Shown piece after piece: positions 7,983-15,737 of a stretch of 64,000 nt of DNA. Every line of letters begins with the position of its first letter. Positions within the stretch are counted from its first letter, which is position 1. The notes beneath the pieces are model-generated. The model was given only the letters and a program-made list of their open reading frames with translations, was not told the origin of the DNA and did no database searches. Origin of the DNA: Kutzneria buriramensis (GTDB taxonomy: Bacteria; Actinomycetota; Actinomycetes; Mycobacteriales; Pseudonocardiaceae); assembly GCF_003387475.1 (NCBI RefSeq), contig NZ_QUNO01000004.1, forward strand, positions 434,001 through 498,000, written 5' to 3'. A program made the translations under genes and the position numbers.

Positions 7983-9203
7983 TCATCTGTACAGCAGATA
8001 CCGGGAACGATCTCGGCGGAAGGCCGCGAGCTCGCCGGCCCACGCCCCCACGATGTCGTCGACGCCCGCGCCCGCGTCCACCATGCTGCGCAAACGCGCC
8101 GAGCCGCTGAGGTTGTCGACCCAGTGGTCCGGCCGCCAACCCCACACTTTCGGGTACAAATCGCGGGCCGTCACGAGCATGGCGACGGCGGTTCGGATGG
8201 CGTCGACGCGCGGCCGGTCGGTCAGATGCACCTGCACGCCGCCGCACGTCTGGTTGACGAACTTGCTGAACGTCGGCACGAAGTACGCCTCGCGGAACTC
8301 GACGCCGGGCAGGTGCAGGGTGTTCAGCCGCTCGGCCCACCGCCAGTCGATGCCCGGTGCCCCGATCGTCTCGAACGGCCGGCAGGTGCCGCGTCCCTCG
8401 GCCAGCAGTGTGCCCTCGAACAGGCAGGTGCCGGGGTAGAGCAGCGCCGTGTCCGGGGTCGGCATGTTCGGGCTCGGCGGCACCCACTGGCCGGTGAACA
8501 GGTCGTCGCGCCGCCAGCCAGTGCACTGGACGATCTCCAGGCTCGACAACCGCGTCGTCAGGAATTCCGCGTCGAACAGCCGCGCCAGCTCGCCGTTGGT
8601 CATGCCGGGCTGCTGCACGATCGGCTTCAACCCGACCAGCGTGGCGTACCTGGGATCCAGCTGCGGCCCGTACGCCCGGCCTCCGATCGGATTCGGCCGG
8701 TCCAGCACCATGAACGACGCCCCGGTGGTGGCGGCCGCCTCCATCGCGATGAACATCGTCCACGTGTAGGTGTAGAACCGCGCGCCGACGCCTGCGATGT
8801 CGAACACGACGGTGTCGACGCCGGCCTTGCGGTACATGGCGGCCAGCGCGTCGACGGTGACGTTGTACGCGTCGTACACCGGGATCCCGGTTCGCGGATC
8901 CGTGTAGTCACCCTCGGATCCGCCGGCCTGCGCGGTGCCACGAAAGCCGTGTTCGGGGCCGAAAACGGCAACAGGGCGGACTTCGTGCGCCACCATGTCG
9001 TCGACCAGGTGCGTGAGGTCGGCCAGGACGCCGGTCGGATTCGTCAGCACGCCGACCTTGTGCCCCTTGAGCCGCCGGTAACCCTCGGCCGCGAGGATGT
9101 CCGCGCCGTTCAACCGTTTCTGCGTCTGGGCTGTGGCCGGCACGGCCGGCGCTGCCGCCGTCAGCGCCGACGCGGCGAGGAAACCCCGGCGCGACAGGCT
9201 CAC
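7983..9203 (-). CDS. namZ: Exported exo-beta-N-acetylmuramidase NamZ (DUF1343)
   Basis: NamZ-family enzymes release MurNAc from the non-reducing end of peptidoglycan fragments. The 406-residue protein opens with a twin-arginine signal (SRRGFLAASALTAAAPAVPATA), then the DUF1343 landmarks: GHKVGVLTNPTGV, VAVFGPEHGFRG, PVYDAYN, FDIAGVGARFYTYTWTM, LDRPNPIGG and FVPTFSKFVNQTCGGVQVHL. The start is set at GTG 9203 because it overlaps the nagZ stop by four bases (GTGA) and directly precedes the TAT motif; the open frame extends farther upstream only inside nagZ. It sits between nagZ and the amidase-like gene, as in the B. subtilis namZ-nagZ-amiE group. Confidence 0.92.
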   Translation of the reverse strand: MSLSRRGFLAASALTAAAPAVPATAQTQKRLNGADILAAEGYRRLKGHKVGVLTNPTGVLADLTHLVDDMVAHEVRPVAVFGPEHGFRGTAQAGGSEGDYTDPRTGIPVYDAYNVTVDALAAMYRKAGVDTVVFDIAGVGARFYTYTWTMFIAMEAAATTGASFMVLDRPNPIGGRAYGPQLDPRYATLVGLKPIVQQPGMTNGELARLFDAEFLTTRLSSLEIVQCTGWRRDDLFTGQWVPPSPNMPTPDTALLYPGTCLFEGTLLAEGRGTCRPFETIGAPGIDWRWAERLNTLHLPGVEFREAYFVPTFSKFVNQTCGGVQVHLTDRPRVDAIRTAVAMLVTARDLYPKVWGWRPDHWVDNLSGSARLRSMVDAGAGVDDIVGAWAGELAAFRRDRSRYLLYR

Positions 9204-10876
9204 CAGGTCAGCCCCGTGCCGAACGAGTACGAGTTCGGGATGTCGACCGGCAGCTTGCCGCGCGGACCGACCACCCCGGCGAGCACCCGTGCCAGCGACC
9301 GCATCGACACCGCTGTGTACGAGTAGGTGTCGATCCACGTGTGGGCCTCGGGAATCGCGCCCGGGTCGTAGGGATTGCCCACGCCGACGGCGATCACCGG
9401 CTTGCCGGTGGCGACCAGGTCGCGTACCCGTTGCCGCTGCGCGGGATCCGTCGCCGCACCGTTCGTCGTCACGACGATCGCGTCGTAGTCGGTGGCGGTC
9501 TTGCTCGCCGGAATGCCTTGCGCAGTAAGGGCATCCGCCAACGTCTGAGTCGTCGTCACGCCCCATCCCGTGACCAGCACGGACTTCGCCTTCAGCGGCA
9601 GCGTTCCGTCGTTGCTCAGCACGGTCACCGACTTGTCGGTGATGCGCTGCGCGGTGGCCAGACTCGGTGCCGTGCCGACCTTCTTGGCCACGGTGTCGAC
9701 GTTCACGAACGGGTTGAACAGCACGCCCCGCCGCAGCTTCGCGGCCAGGATGCGGGCGACGCTCTGATCGATGCGCTGCTCGGACAGCTGCCCGGTCTCG
9801 ACGGCGTTGATCACCGCATCGACGGCGGTGCCGACGTTCTGCGGCATGAGCAGCATGTCCGCGCCCGCCTGCAACGCCTTCACCGGGATCTCGGCATCGC
9901 TGTACTTCTGCCGCACGCCGGCCATCTGCAACGAATCGGTGATCACCACGCCGCGGTAGTCGAGCTCGTCGCGCAGCATGCCGGTGAGGACCGTCGGCGA
10001 CAGCGTGGACGGGTCGCCGGACGGGTCGATCTTCGGGAACACGATGTGCGCGCTCATGATCACGTCCACGCCGGCCTTGATGGCGGCCCGGAACGGCGGC
10101 GCGTCGATCTTCTCCCAGGTCGCCTTGTCGTGGTCGATGACCGGCAGCCCGGTGTGGCTGTCGGTGGCCGCGTCGCCGTGGCCGGGGAAGTGCTTCGACG
10201 TCGTCACGACGCTCTGCTGATAGCCCTTGACCTGAGCCGACACCATGTTCGAGACCAGCGTCGGGTCAGCGCCGAAGGACCGCACGCCGATCACCGGATT
10301 CGCCGGGTTCACGTTCACGTCGGAGTCCGGGGCGTTGTTCATGTTCACGCCCATCGCCCGCAGCTCACGGCCCGTGATGGCGGCCGCCTGCTCGGCGTCG
10401 GCGGTGCTGCGCGTCGCACCCAGAGCCATGCTGCCCGGGAAGGTGGTCGCCGGCGCCCCGATCCGCGTGACCAGGCCTTCTTCCTGGTCGGTGGAGATCA
10501 GCAGCGGGATGTGCGCGCCGGAGGAGAGCGCCGCTTGCTGGAGGCCGTTGGACAGGCCGGCGATCTGTGTGGGGTTCTGCACGTTGTCCGACCACGCGAA
10601 GTAGATGACGCCGCCGAGGTGGTACTTCTGCACCAGCTGGGCGGGGGTGTCGACGCCGAACTCGGACTGGTTGCGGGCGTCGACGGTGCCGGCGGTCGGG
10701 CCGTAGCCGTAGGTCATGAACAGCTGGCCGACCTTCTCCGCCAGCGTCATGCCGCGCATCAGGGCGCCGACCTGATTGGGTCGGGCCTGGTCGGGCTGGG
10801 CGTCGGCGGCGCCGGCGGGAACGGTGGTGGCCATCGCGGCCAACCCTGCCAGTAGGGCGACGACTGTCCTGCGCAC
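9200..10876 (-). CDS. nagZ: Exported beta-N-acetylglucosaminidase, GH3 (NagZ type)
   Basis: The enzyme removes GlcNAc from muropeptides. The 558-residue protein has a signal peptide (RRTVVALLAGLAAMATTVPAGA), the GH3 TIM barrel with the NagZ-specific loop KHFPGHGDAATDSHTGLP near residue 229 carrying the Asp-His acid/base dyad, and the nucleophile aspartate in VVITDSLQM near residue 312. A C-terminal alpha/beta sandwich (residues about 400-555) makes it the two-domain Bacillus-like form, unlike the short cytosolic E. coli NagZ. GTG 10876 follows GGAGGA with good spacing. It heads the nagZ-namZ-amiE-like operon. A good promoter and a DasR-like site lie upstream. Confidence 0.94.
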   Translation of the reverse strand: MRRTVVALLAGLAAMATTVPAGAADAQPDQARPNQVGALMRGMTLAEKVGQLFMTYGYGPTAGTVDARNQSEFGVDTPAQLVQKYHLGGVIYFAWSDNVQNPTQIAGLSNGLQQAALSSGAHIPLLISTDQEEGLVTRIGAPATTFPGSMALGATRSTADAEQAAAITGRELRAMGVNMNNAPDSDVNVNPANPVIGVRSFGADPTLVSNMVSAQVKGYQQSVVTTSKHFPGHGDAATDSHTGLPVIDHDKATWEKIDAPPFRAAIKAGVDVIMSAHIVFPKIDPSGDPSTLSPTVLTGMLRDELDYRGVVITDSLQMAGVRQKYSDAEIPVKALQAGADMLLMPQNVGTAVDAVINAVETGQLSEQRIDQSVARILAAKLRRGVLFNPFVNVDTVAKKVGTAPSLATAQRITDKSVTVLSNDGTLPLKAKSVLVTGWGVTTTQTLADALTAQGIPASKTATDYDAIVVTTNGAATDPAQRQRVRDLVATGKPVIAVGVGNPYDPGAIPEAHTWIDTYSYTAVSMRSLARVLAGVVGPRGKLPVDIPNSYSFGTGLTW

Positions 10877-10928
10877 GGCGTCCTCCCGTGACCGGAAATC
10901 TTCTCACCGACTATGCAGATCAATCGGC

Positions 10929-10982
10929 AAGTTACTGACGTCACGGGTTGGAGGTCAACGGCGCTAACTGGATTGGACCAGT
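10929..10982 (-). promoter_or_regulatory. nagZ operon promoter with adjacent DasR-like site
   Basis: On the minus strand TTGACC (10958-10953) and TAACTT (10934-10929) are 18 bp apart, about 50 bp upstream of the nagZ start. Eight bases farther upstream lies ACTGGATTGGACCAGT (10967-10982), which matches 13 of 16 positions of the palindromic form of the DasR consensus, ACTGGTCTAGACCAGT. Control by a DasR/GntR-HutC regulator responding to GlcN-6P-type signals is inferred. Confidence 0.5.
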
Positions 10983-10995
10983 GCCCACACAGCAC

Positions 10996-11033
10996 AGCGG
11001 CTCCCCAGCCTCTCGCGAGGCTGGGGAGCCGCT
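10996..11033. terminator. Perfect 17-bp inverted repeat in the nagZ-HAD intergenic region
   Basis: AGCGGCTCCCCAGCCTC (10996-11012) and GAGGCTGGGGAGCCGCT (11017-11033) flank a 4-base TCGC loop. It could end leftward transcription from the HAD gene before it reaches the nagZ promoter. No T-run follows on either strand. Confidence 0.6.
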
Positions 11034-11372
11034 AGTCTCAGCGCGAACGGATCGGGTTACCAAGCGTGCAACTGGTGTCGTATCAGCGGGGTGCTCGGCG
11101 TCCGGCGTCCCGGTACGCAGCCCCCAAACGACATGCCTCCCGCGGCGTGCAGTGCGTGGGTGCCCGATGTTCGCGCACGGAGATCTTCCGGGGTGGACGG
11201 GGCTTCTCCTCCGCTCCGTCCCTGGCCGACTCGATGTCCGCACCTCCTTTGTAGTGCGTGACGGCGGCCACAGCAAGGGCACGGACGGGTGCACCGGTCA
11301 AGTGGCGCTGGGTGACCGAGCGGGCCACCCGCACAGATCATGACCTGCGCCGATGCCCTCTTCGGGTGGTGT
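11034..11372. other. Intergenic stretch without a gene I can support
   Basis: About 340 bases separate the hairpin from the HAD gene stop. On the minus strand a very good ribosome site (AAAGGAGGT, ending near 11243) is followed by a short open frame, but its only in-frame start at proper spacing would be ATC. The GTG inside the ribosome site opens a frame that runs through the hairpin at 10996-11033. No family is recognisable, so it is not called as a gene. Confidence 0.4.
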
Positions 11373-12179
11373 TCAGCTCCGGCGCCGCCGGCGGATGCCG
11401 TACCAGGCGACCCCGGCCGCGGCGACCGCGCCGAGCCCGACCGCCGTGACGGCGACGGCGGTGCCGGACGGGGTGGGGATGCGGGCGCGCAGCGACACCG
11501 GGTCGGAGAAGGTCAACACCGGCCAGCCCTGCTGCGCGGCGACCCTGCGCAGCGCCCGGTCCGGGTTGACCGCGGTGGGGTGGCCGACCACGGCCAGCAT
11601 CGGCTCGTCGGTCGCTGAATCCGAGTAGGCGTGGCACTGCGCCAGGTCGTAGCCGTTGGTGGCGGCCAGCTGCTTGATCGCGACGGCCTTGTTCTCCGCA
11701 TAGCAGTAGAAATCGACGTCGCCGGTGTAGCGGCCGTCGGCGACGACCATGCGGGTGGCCAGCGACTGCGTCGCGCCGAGCATCTCGGCGATCGGCGTCA
11801 CGATCTCCTGCCCGGACGCCGAGACGACCACGACGTCGTGCCCCGCGTCGCGGTGGTCGGCGATCAGCTGGGTGGCTTCCTTGTAGACCAGCGGGTCGAC
11901 GATGTCGTGCAGCGTCTCCTCGACGATGGAGCGCACCTGGCCGACGTCCCAGCCCGCGCACAGCGCGGTGATGTGCTGGCGCATCCGCTCGATCTGGTCG
12001 GCGTCCGCACCGGACTGCATGAACACGAACTGGGCGTACGCGCTCTTGAGCACCGCTCGCCGGTTGATCAGGCCCTCCTGGAAGAAGGGACGGCTGAAGG
12101 CCAGCAGGCTCGACTTCGCGATGACGGTCTTGTCCAGGTCGAAGAAGGCCGCCACACGTGCGCCGGTGCTGGGATTCAC
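11373..12179 (-). CDS. HAD-IB family phosphatase with C-terminal membrane anchor
   Basis: The 268-residue haloacid dehalogenase protein is of the SerB-like IB subfamily. Motif I is AAFFDLDKTVIA near residue 12 (nucleophile and acid/base aspartates), motif II is VVVVSASG near residue 117, a lysine sits in AENKAVAI, and motif III/IV is YSDSATDEPML near residue 185. A hydrophobic segment (GTAVAVTAVGLGAVAAAGVAWYG) followed by IRRRRRS anchors the C-terminus with the basic tail in the cytoplasm. The physiological substrate is unknown. It is the homologue of Rv3661, divergent from ssd. GTG 12179 lies six bases after TATGCT, consistent with a leaderless transcript. Confidence 0.88.
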   Translation of the reverse strand: MNPSTGARVAAFFDLDKTVIAKSSLLAFSRPFFQEGLINRRAVLKSAYAQFVFMQSGADADQIERMRQHITALCAGWDVGQVRSIVEETLHDIVDPLVYKEATQLIADHRDAGHDVVVVSASGQEIVTPIAEMLGATQSLATRMVVADGRYTGDVDFYCYAENKAVAIKQLAATNGYDLAQCHAYSDSATDEPMLAVVGHPTAVNPDRALRRVAAQQGWPVLTFSDPVSLRARIPTPSGTAVAVTAVGLGAVAAAGVAWYGIRRRRRS

Positions 12180-12267
12180 GCGGCCAGCATAGGTGTCGTC
12201 ACGAAAATATGGCGTGTCTGTTGCGGGGATGGGAAGCGCGACGGGCCTCCGGGGGGATACAGTAGTG

Positions 12268-12360
12268 AGGTCCGGCCACAGATCCGGACGTGTTCAGTCC
12301 AACCCCCCGGGACTGAACCTTCGGCGACCCCCGTCCCTCCCCCCTGACGGGGGTCGTCCC
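12268..12360 (+). ncRNA. 6C small RNA
   Basis: Two hairpins have C-rich loops, the hallmark of the actinobacterial 6C RNA. In hairpin 1, GTTCAGTCC (12292-12300) pairs with GGACTGAAC (12310-12318) around a loop containing six C. In hairpin 2, CGACCCCCGTC (12325-12335) pairs perfectly with GACGGGGGTCG (12346-12356) around CCTCCCCCCT. A TACAGT -10 element at 12258-12263 places the start near 12268-12271. In M. tuberculosis the 6C RNA (B11) lies between Rv3660c (ssd) and Rv3661, exactly the pair flanking it here. Loop C-runs are thought to pair with G-rich ribosome-binding regions of target mRNAs. Confidence 0.93.
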
Positions 12361-12562
12361 ATGTCCAGGTCCGGGTGGCTCTCTCCGCTGGTGCAGCCGC
12401 CTCCCTCGCATCGGCTGCCGGCGCGTCCAGCTCGAGGTGCCTGTCTCCTCGCTTATCCGCCCTCGGTCGTGTCCGTCTCCCGCCGTATCCAGCTCTCTGC
12501 GTCCGAGCCCGGGTATCGCCCCGCTCCAGTATGGCCAGAGGGTCTGACACTTTCGGTCGCGA

Positions 12563-12616
12563 AGATCAACCTCGGCCGAGTTGTCCACAGCCTCCGAGTT
12601 GTCCACATGTTGATCT
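12563..12616. promoter_or_regulatory. Tandem DnaA-box-like sites inside an inverted repeat, upstream of ssd
   Basis: TTGTCCACA occurs at 12581-12589 and 12599-12607, each preceded by GAG, in the same orientation and 18 bp apart start to start. TTGTCCACA is the preferred DnaA box in Streptomyces and related high-GC genera. The pair is bracketed by AGATCAAC (12563-12570) and its exact inverse GTTGATCT (12609-12616). The block is 85 bp upstream of ssd, placing it in or near the promoter of the ssd-tad operon. Confidence 0.55.
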
Positions 12617-12700
12617 CCGACCGCCCCGCGCCGCCGGCCGCCGGGGCGAGTCTGGTCCCGCGGCGCACCTCCGCGCCGAGTGACGAGGACGGGGGAGAAC

Positions 12701-13777
12701 GTGGACCGAGCACGGCCGCTGGCCCTGGTCGACAGCGACGACCTGCTCGACGACCTGCTCAGAGTGGCCGCGGCGGCCGGCTGCGAGGTGGACCGCGCGG
12801 CCGATCTGGCGGCGGTCCGGGCCGGCTGGGCGCACGCGCCGATGGTGGTGCTGGACGAGCGGGCCGCCCGGCGCTGCGGCGAGGCCGGCCTGCCGCGACG
12901 GCCGGGCGTGGTCCTGCTCGCGGCGGGACAGCCGCCGCCGGTCATGTTCGAGCACGGCGTCGCCGTCGGCGCGGAACGTGTCGTGGGCCTGCCGGACGCG
13001 GAGTCGTGGCTGGCCGGGGCGATCGCGGACGCCGTCGAGGGTCCCGCCAAGGACACCGGCCGTGTGATGGCGGTGATCGGCGGCAGGGGCGGCGCCGGCG
13101 CGTCCGTGTTCACGGCGGCCGCGGGCTATGCGGCGCTGCGCCGAGGCCGCCGAGTGCTGCTCGTCGATTGCGATCCGATGGCCGGCGGGCTCGATCTGGT
13201 GCTCGGTGCGGAACGCGTGGACGGACTCCGCTGGCCGGATCTCAAGCTCAGCGCCGGCCGCGTCGCCGCGTCCTCGTTGCACTCGGCTCTGCCCGGCAAC
13301 GAGCGCGGCCAGACCAGGCTGACGATCCTGTCGTGCGACCGGGGCAACGTCGAACTCGATCCGAACGCCGTGGCGACGGTGGTCAGCTCGGCCAAACGCA
13401 GCGGCGAACTGGTCATCTGTGATCTGCCACGGCACCAGACCGAGCCGTCCCGAGCGGTGCTCGACCGCGCCGATCTCATCGTCGTCGTCCTGCCGGCGGA
13501 ACTGCGTGCCTGCGCGGCCGCGCGGCGGCTGGTCACCCGGTTCATCGAGGAGGGACGGCAGGCGCAGATCGTGGTGCGCGGGCCCGCGCCGGGCGGGTTG
13601 CGGGCCGACGAGGTGGCCAGCGTCGTCGGCCTGGACCTGCTGACCGGCATGCTGGCCGAGCCGGGGCTCGCGATGGCGCTGGAGGCCGGCAAGCCGCCGA
13701 ACCGCCCGCGCGGCCCGCTCGCCGAGGCGGCCGACCTCGCCGTCGAGGTCCTGTGCGGGGTGCCCGATGCGGCGTGA
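12701..13777 (+). CDS. ssd: Septum-site-determining protein Ssd (CpaE/MinD-like)
   Basis: The 358-residue protein has an N-terminal receiver-like region (LALVDSDDLLDDLLRVAAAAGCEV) and a C-terminal MinD/ParA-type domain starting RVMAVIGGRGGAGASVF near residue 118. The deviant Walker A is itself altered: the signature lysine is arginine and the P-loop lysine is alanine, so ATP hydrolysis is doubtful, as also noted for the mycobacterial Ssd (Rv3660c). Walker A' is LLVDCDPMAGGLDL. It likely positions the Tad pilus apparatus or influences septation. GTG 12701 follows GGGGGAG; a GTG seven codons upstream is less well supported. It overlaps tadA by 11 bases. Confidence 0.88.
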   Translation: MDRARPLALVDSDDLLDDLLRVAAAAGCEVDRAADLAAVRAGWAHAPMVVLDERAARRCGEAGLPRRPGVVLLAAGQPPPVMFEHGVAVGAERVVGLPDAESWLAGAIADAVEGPAKDTGRVMAVIGGRGGAGASVFTAAAGYAALRRGRRVLLVDCDPMAGGLDLVLGAERVDGLRWPDLKLSAGRVAASSLHSALPGNERGQTRLTILSCDRGNVELDPNAVATVVSSAKRSGELVICDLPRHQTEPSRAVLDRADLIVVVLPAELRACAAARRLVTRFIEEGRQAQIVVRGPAPGGLRADEVASVVGLDLLTGMLAEPGLAMALEAGKPPNRPRGPLAEAADLAVEVLCGVPDAA

Positions 13778-14912
13778 CCTGGTCGAACGGGTGCGGGAAC
13801 GGCTGGCGGCGCTCGGCAGCGACGTCACCGATGCCGTCGTCGCCGACGCGTTCCGGGCCGAGACCGGCGGCGTGGCCAGCGATCTGGACACCCTGGGGGC
13901 GGTCCGGGAGTTGCGCCAGGAGTTCTCCGGCACCGGCCCGCTCGCGCCGCTGCTGCGCGATCCCGGCGTCACGGATGTGCTGGTCACCGGCCCCGAGGGG
14001 GTGTGGATCGACGGCCCGGAGGGCCTGCGCCGCACCGCCGTCGCGTTCCGGGACGACGACTCCGTGCGCCGGCTCGCCCAGCGCCTGGCGCTGGCCGCCG
14101 GCCGAAGGCTCGACGACGCCCAGCCGTTCGTCGACGCCTGGTTGCCGGACGGGATCCGATTGCACGCCATGCTGCCTCCCATCGCCGCCGACGGCACGTG
14201 CCTGTCGCTGCGTGTGCTCCGGCCCGCCGGGTACGACCTCACAGCGCTGCGGGACCTCGGCACATTCGACGCTGCCGCCGAGGAGTTGCTGGACCGGATC
14301 GTGCGAGCGCGGCTCGCGTTCCTGGTGATCGGCGCGACCGGTTCGGGCAAGACCACGTTGCTCGCGGCCTTGCTGGCCAAGGTGCCCGCCGGCGAACGGA
14401 TCGTCTGCATCGAGGACGCCGGCGAGCTCAACCCCGAGCACCCGCAGATCGTGCGGCTGGTGTCGCGGCCGCCCAACGTCGAAGGGGCGGGCGAGGTGAC
14501 CTCCCGGGAACTGGTGCGCCAGGCCCTGCGAATGCGGCCCGACCGCATCGTCGTCGGCGAGGTTCGCGGCGCCGAGGTCTGCGAGTTGTTGGCCGCCTTG
14601 AACACCGGCCACGACGGCGGCGCCGGCACCGTGCACGCCAACTCGCCGTCCGAGGTGCCCGCCCGCATGGAGGCCCTCGCCGCGCTGGGCGGCGTCTCGC
14701 GTTCCGCGCTGCACAGCCAACTCGCCGCCGCGATCCGGGTTGTCCTGCACATCAAGCGCTGTGCAGACGGCGTGCGACGCCTGGTCGAGATCGGTGTCGT
14801 TGCCCGCGACCGGGACGACGTCGTCGTACGCACCGCCTGGCGCGACGGCGAGCCGGGCGAGGCCTGGTCACAACTCACAGACCTGTTGGCAGAAAGGGGT
14901 TTCTCATGCTGA
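13767..14912 (+). CDS. tadA: TadA/CpaF-family secretion ATPase
   Basis: This 381-residue cytoplasmic hexameric ATPase powers Flp/Tad pilus assembly. It has the N-terminal domain (FSGTGPLAPLLRDPGVTDVLVTG), Walker A IGATGSGKTTLLA near residue 190, Asp box IVCIEDAGEL, Walker B RPDRIVVGEVRG near residue 258, and the His box TGHDGGAGTVHANS near residue 285. ATG 13767 lies inside the end of ssd, and its own end overlaps tadB by seven bases, so the genes form one tightly coupled operon. It corresponds to Rv3659c. Confidence 0.94.
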   Translation: MRRDLVERVRERLAALGSDVTDAVVADAFRAETGGVASDLDTLGAVRELRQEFSGTGPLAPLLRDPGVTDVLVTGPEGVWIDGPEGLRRTAVAFRDDDSVRRLAQRLALAAGRRLDDAQPFVDAWLPDGIRLHAMLPPIAADGTCLSLRVLRPAGYDLTALRDLGTFDAAAEELLDRIVRARLAFLVIGATGSGKTTLLAALLAKVPAGERIVCIEDAGELNPEHPQIVRLVSRPPNVEGAGEVTSRELVRQALRMRPDRIVVGEVRGAEVCELLAALNTGHDGGAGTVHANSPSEVPARMEALAALGGVSRSALHSQLAAAIRVVLHIKRCADGVRRLVEIGVVARDRDDVVVRTAWRDGEPGEAWSQLTDLLAERGFSC

Positions 14913-15721
14913 GCCTTTCCCTCGCTCTGCTGGCGGTGGCCGTTCTGGTCTGGCCCGTTCGGCATGCGCCGCGACGGCTGCGGGCGGTGCTGCCGGTGTC
15001 GCATCACCCGAAGCACCGTCGGCGGCTGCCCCGTCCGACCAGCGCGGTGCTGGCGGTCGCCGGTGCCTTCGTCGGATGGTCGGTGCTCGGGCCCGGTGGC
15101 GCGGTGGCGAATGCAGTGCTGTGTCTGACTTGTTGGCGGCGATGGCATTCCCGGCGCACCGCTCGTCGCCGGGCCCAGGTCACCGAGGGCATGGTCGGTG
15201 CGCTCGGGGCACTGGTGGCAGAACTCCGCGTGGGCGCCCATCCGGCCACCGCGGCCGAGCGGGCCGCCATGGACGCCGATCCGTTGGCGGCCAAGGCGAT
15301 GAGCACCGTTGCTCACACCGCCCGACTCGGCGGTGACGTCGACCGGGCGCTGGCGCGCAGTGCTCACACCGAGCCCTCCCTGGCCGGCGTGCTGGGACAT
15401 GTCGGCCGTGCGTGGCGGCTGGCCGCTCGGCACGGCGTTCCGCTCGCCGAGGTGCTCGACGCCGTCCGACGAGATCTCGACCAGCGGCTCCAGTTCAGTC
15501 GGCAGGTGCACGCCCGCATGGCCGGTCCACGGGCCAGTGCCGCCGTGCTCGCGGTCCTGCCCGAGCTCGGTGTGCTGCTCGGCGAGGCCATCGACGCACG
15601 GCCGCTGCACGTGCTCGCCAGCACGCTCATCGGACAGCTGTTGCTCGCCGGCGGCGCACTGCTCATCTGCGGCGGCGTCCTGTGGAGCGCCAAGCTGACC
15701 GACCACGCGGCGTTGCCGTGA
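14906..15721 (+). CDS. tadB: Type II secretion system F-family protein TadB
   Basis: The 271-residue membrane platform protein of the Tad system has an N-terminal hydrophobic segment (LSLALLAVAVLVWP), a second near residues 45-80, a cytoplasmic GspF-like helical domain (EGMVGALGALVAELRVGAHPATAA ... GDVDRALARSA), and two C-terminal membrane segments (ASAAVLAVLPELGVLLG; TLIGQLLLAGGALLICGGVLW). ATG 14906 follows GAAAGGGG within the end of tadA. It corresponds to Rv3658c. Confidence 0.87.
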   Translation: MLSLSLALLAVAVLVWPVRHAPRRLRAVLPVSHHPKHRRRLPRPTSAVLAVAGAFVGWSVLGPGGAVANAVLCLTCWRRWHSRRTARRRAQVTEGMVGALGALVAELRVGAHPATAAERAAMDADPLAAKAMSTVAHTARLGGDVDRALARSAHTEPSLAGVLGHVGRAWRLAARHGVPLAEVLDAVRRDLDQRLQFSRQVHARMAGPRASAAVLAVLPELGVLLGEAIDARPLHVLASTLIGQLLLAGGALLICGGVLWSAKLTDHAALP

Positions 15722-15737
15722 GGTGGGGTCATGGGAT

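Noticed and set aside
7983-9566. 527-codon version of namZ starting at 9566
   Set aside because: The extra N-terminal part lies inside nagZ. GTG 9203 overlaps the nagZ stop and starts a proper TAT signal.
11083-11334. 83-codon minus-strand frame between nagZ and the HAD gene
   Set aside because: Its start has no ribosome site, the good AAAGGAGGT lies in its middle, and no family is recognisable. Recorded as an intergenic observation instead.
12566-15706. 1046-codon minus-strand open frame across ssd and tad genes
   Set aside because: It is antisense to well-recognised ssd, tadA and tadB. Its translation is low-complexity Arg/Ser/Pro with no family match, typical of the shadow of GC-rich genes.
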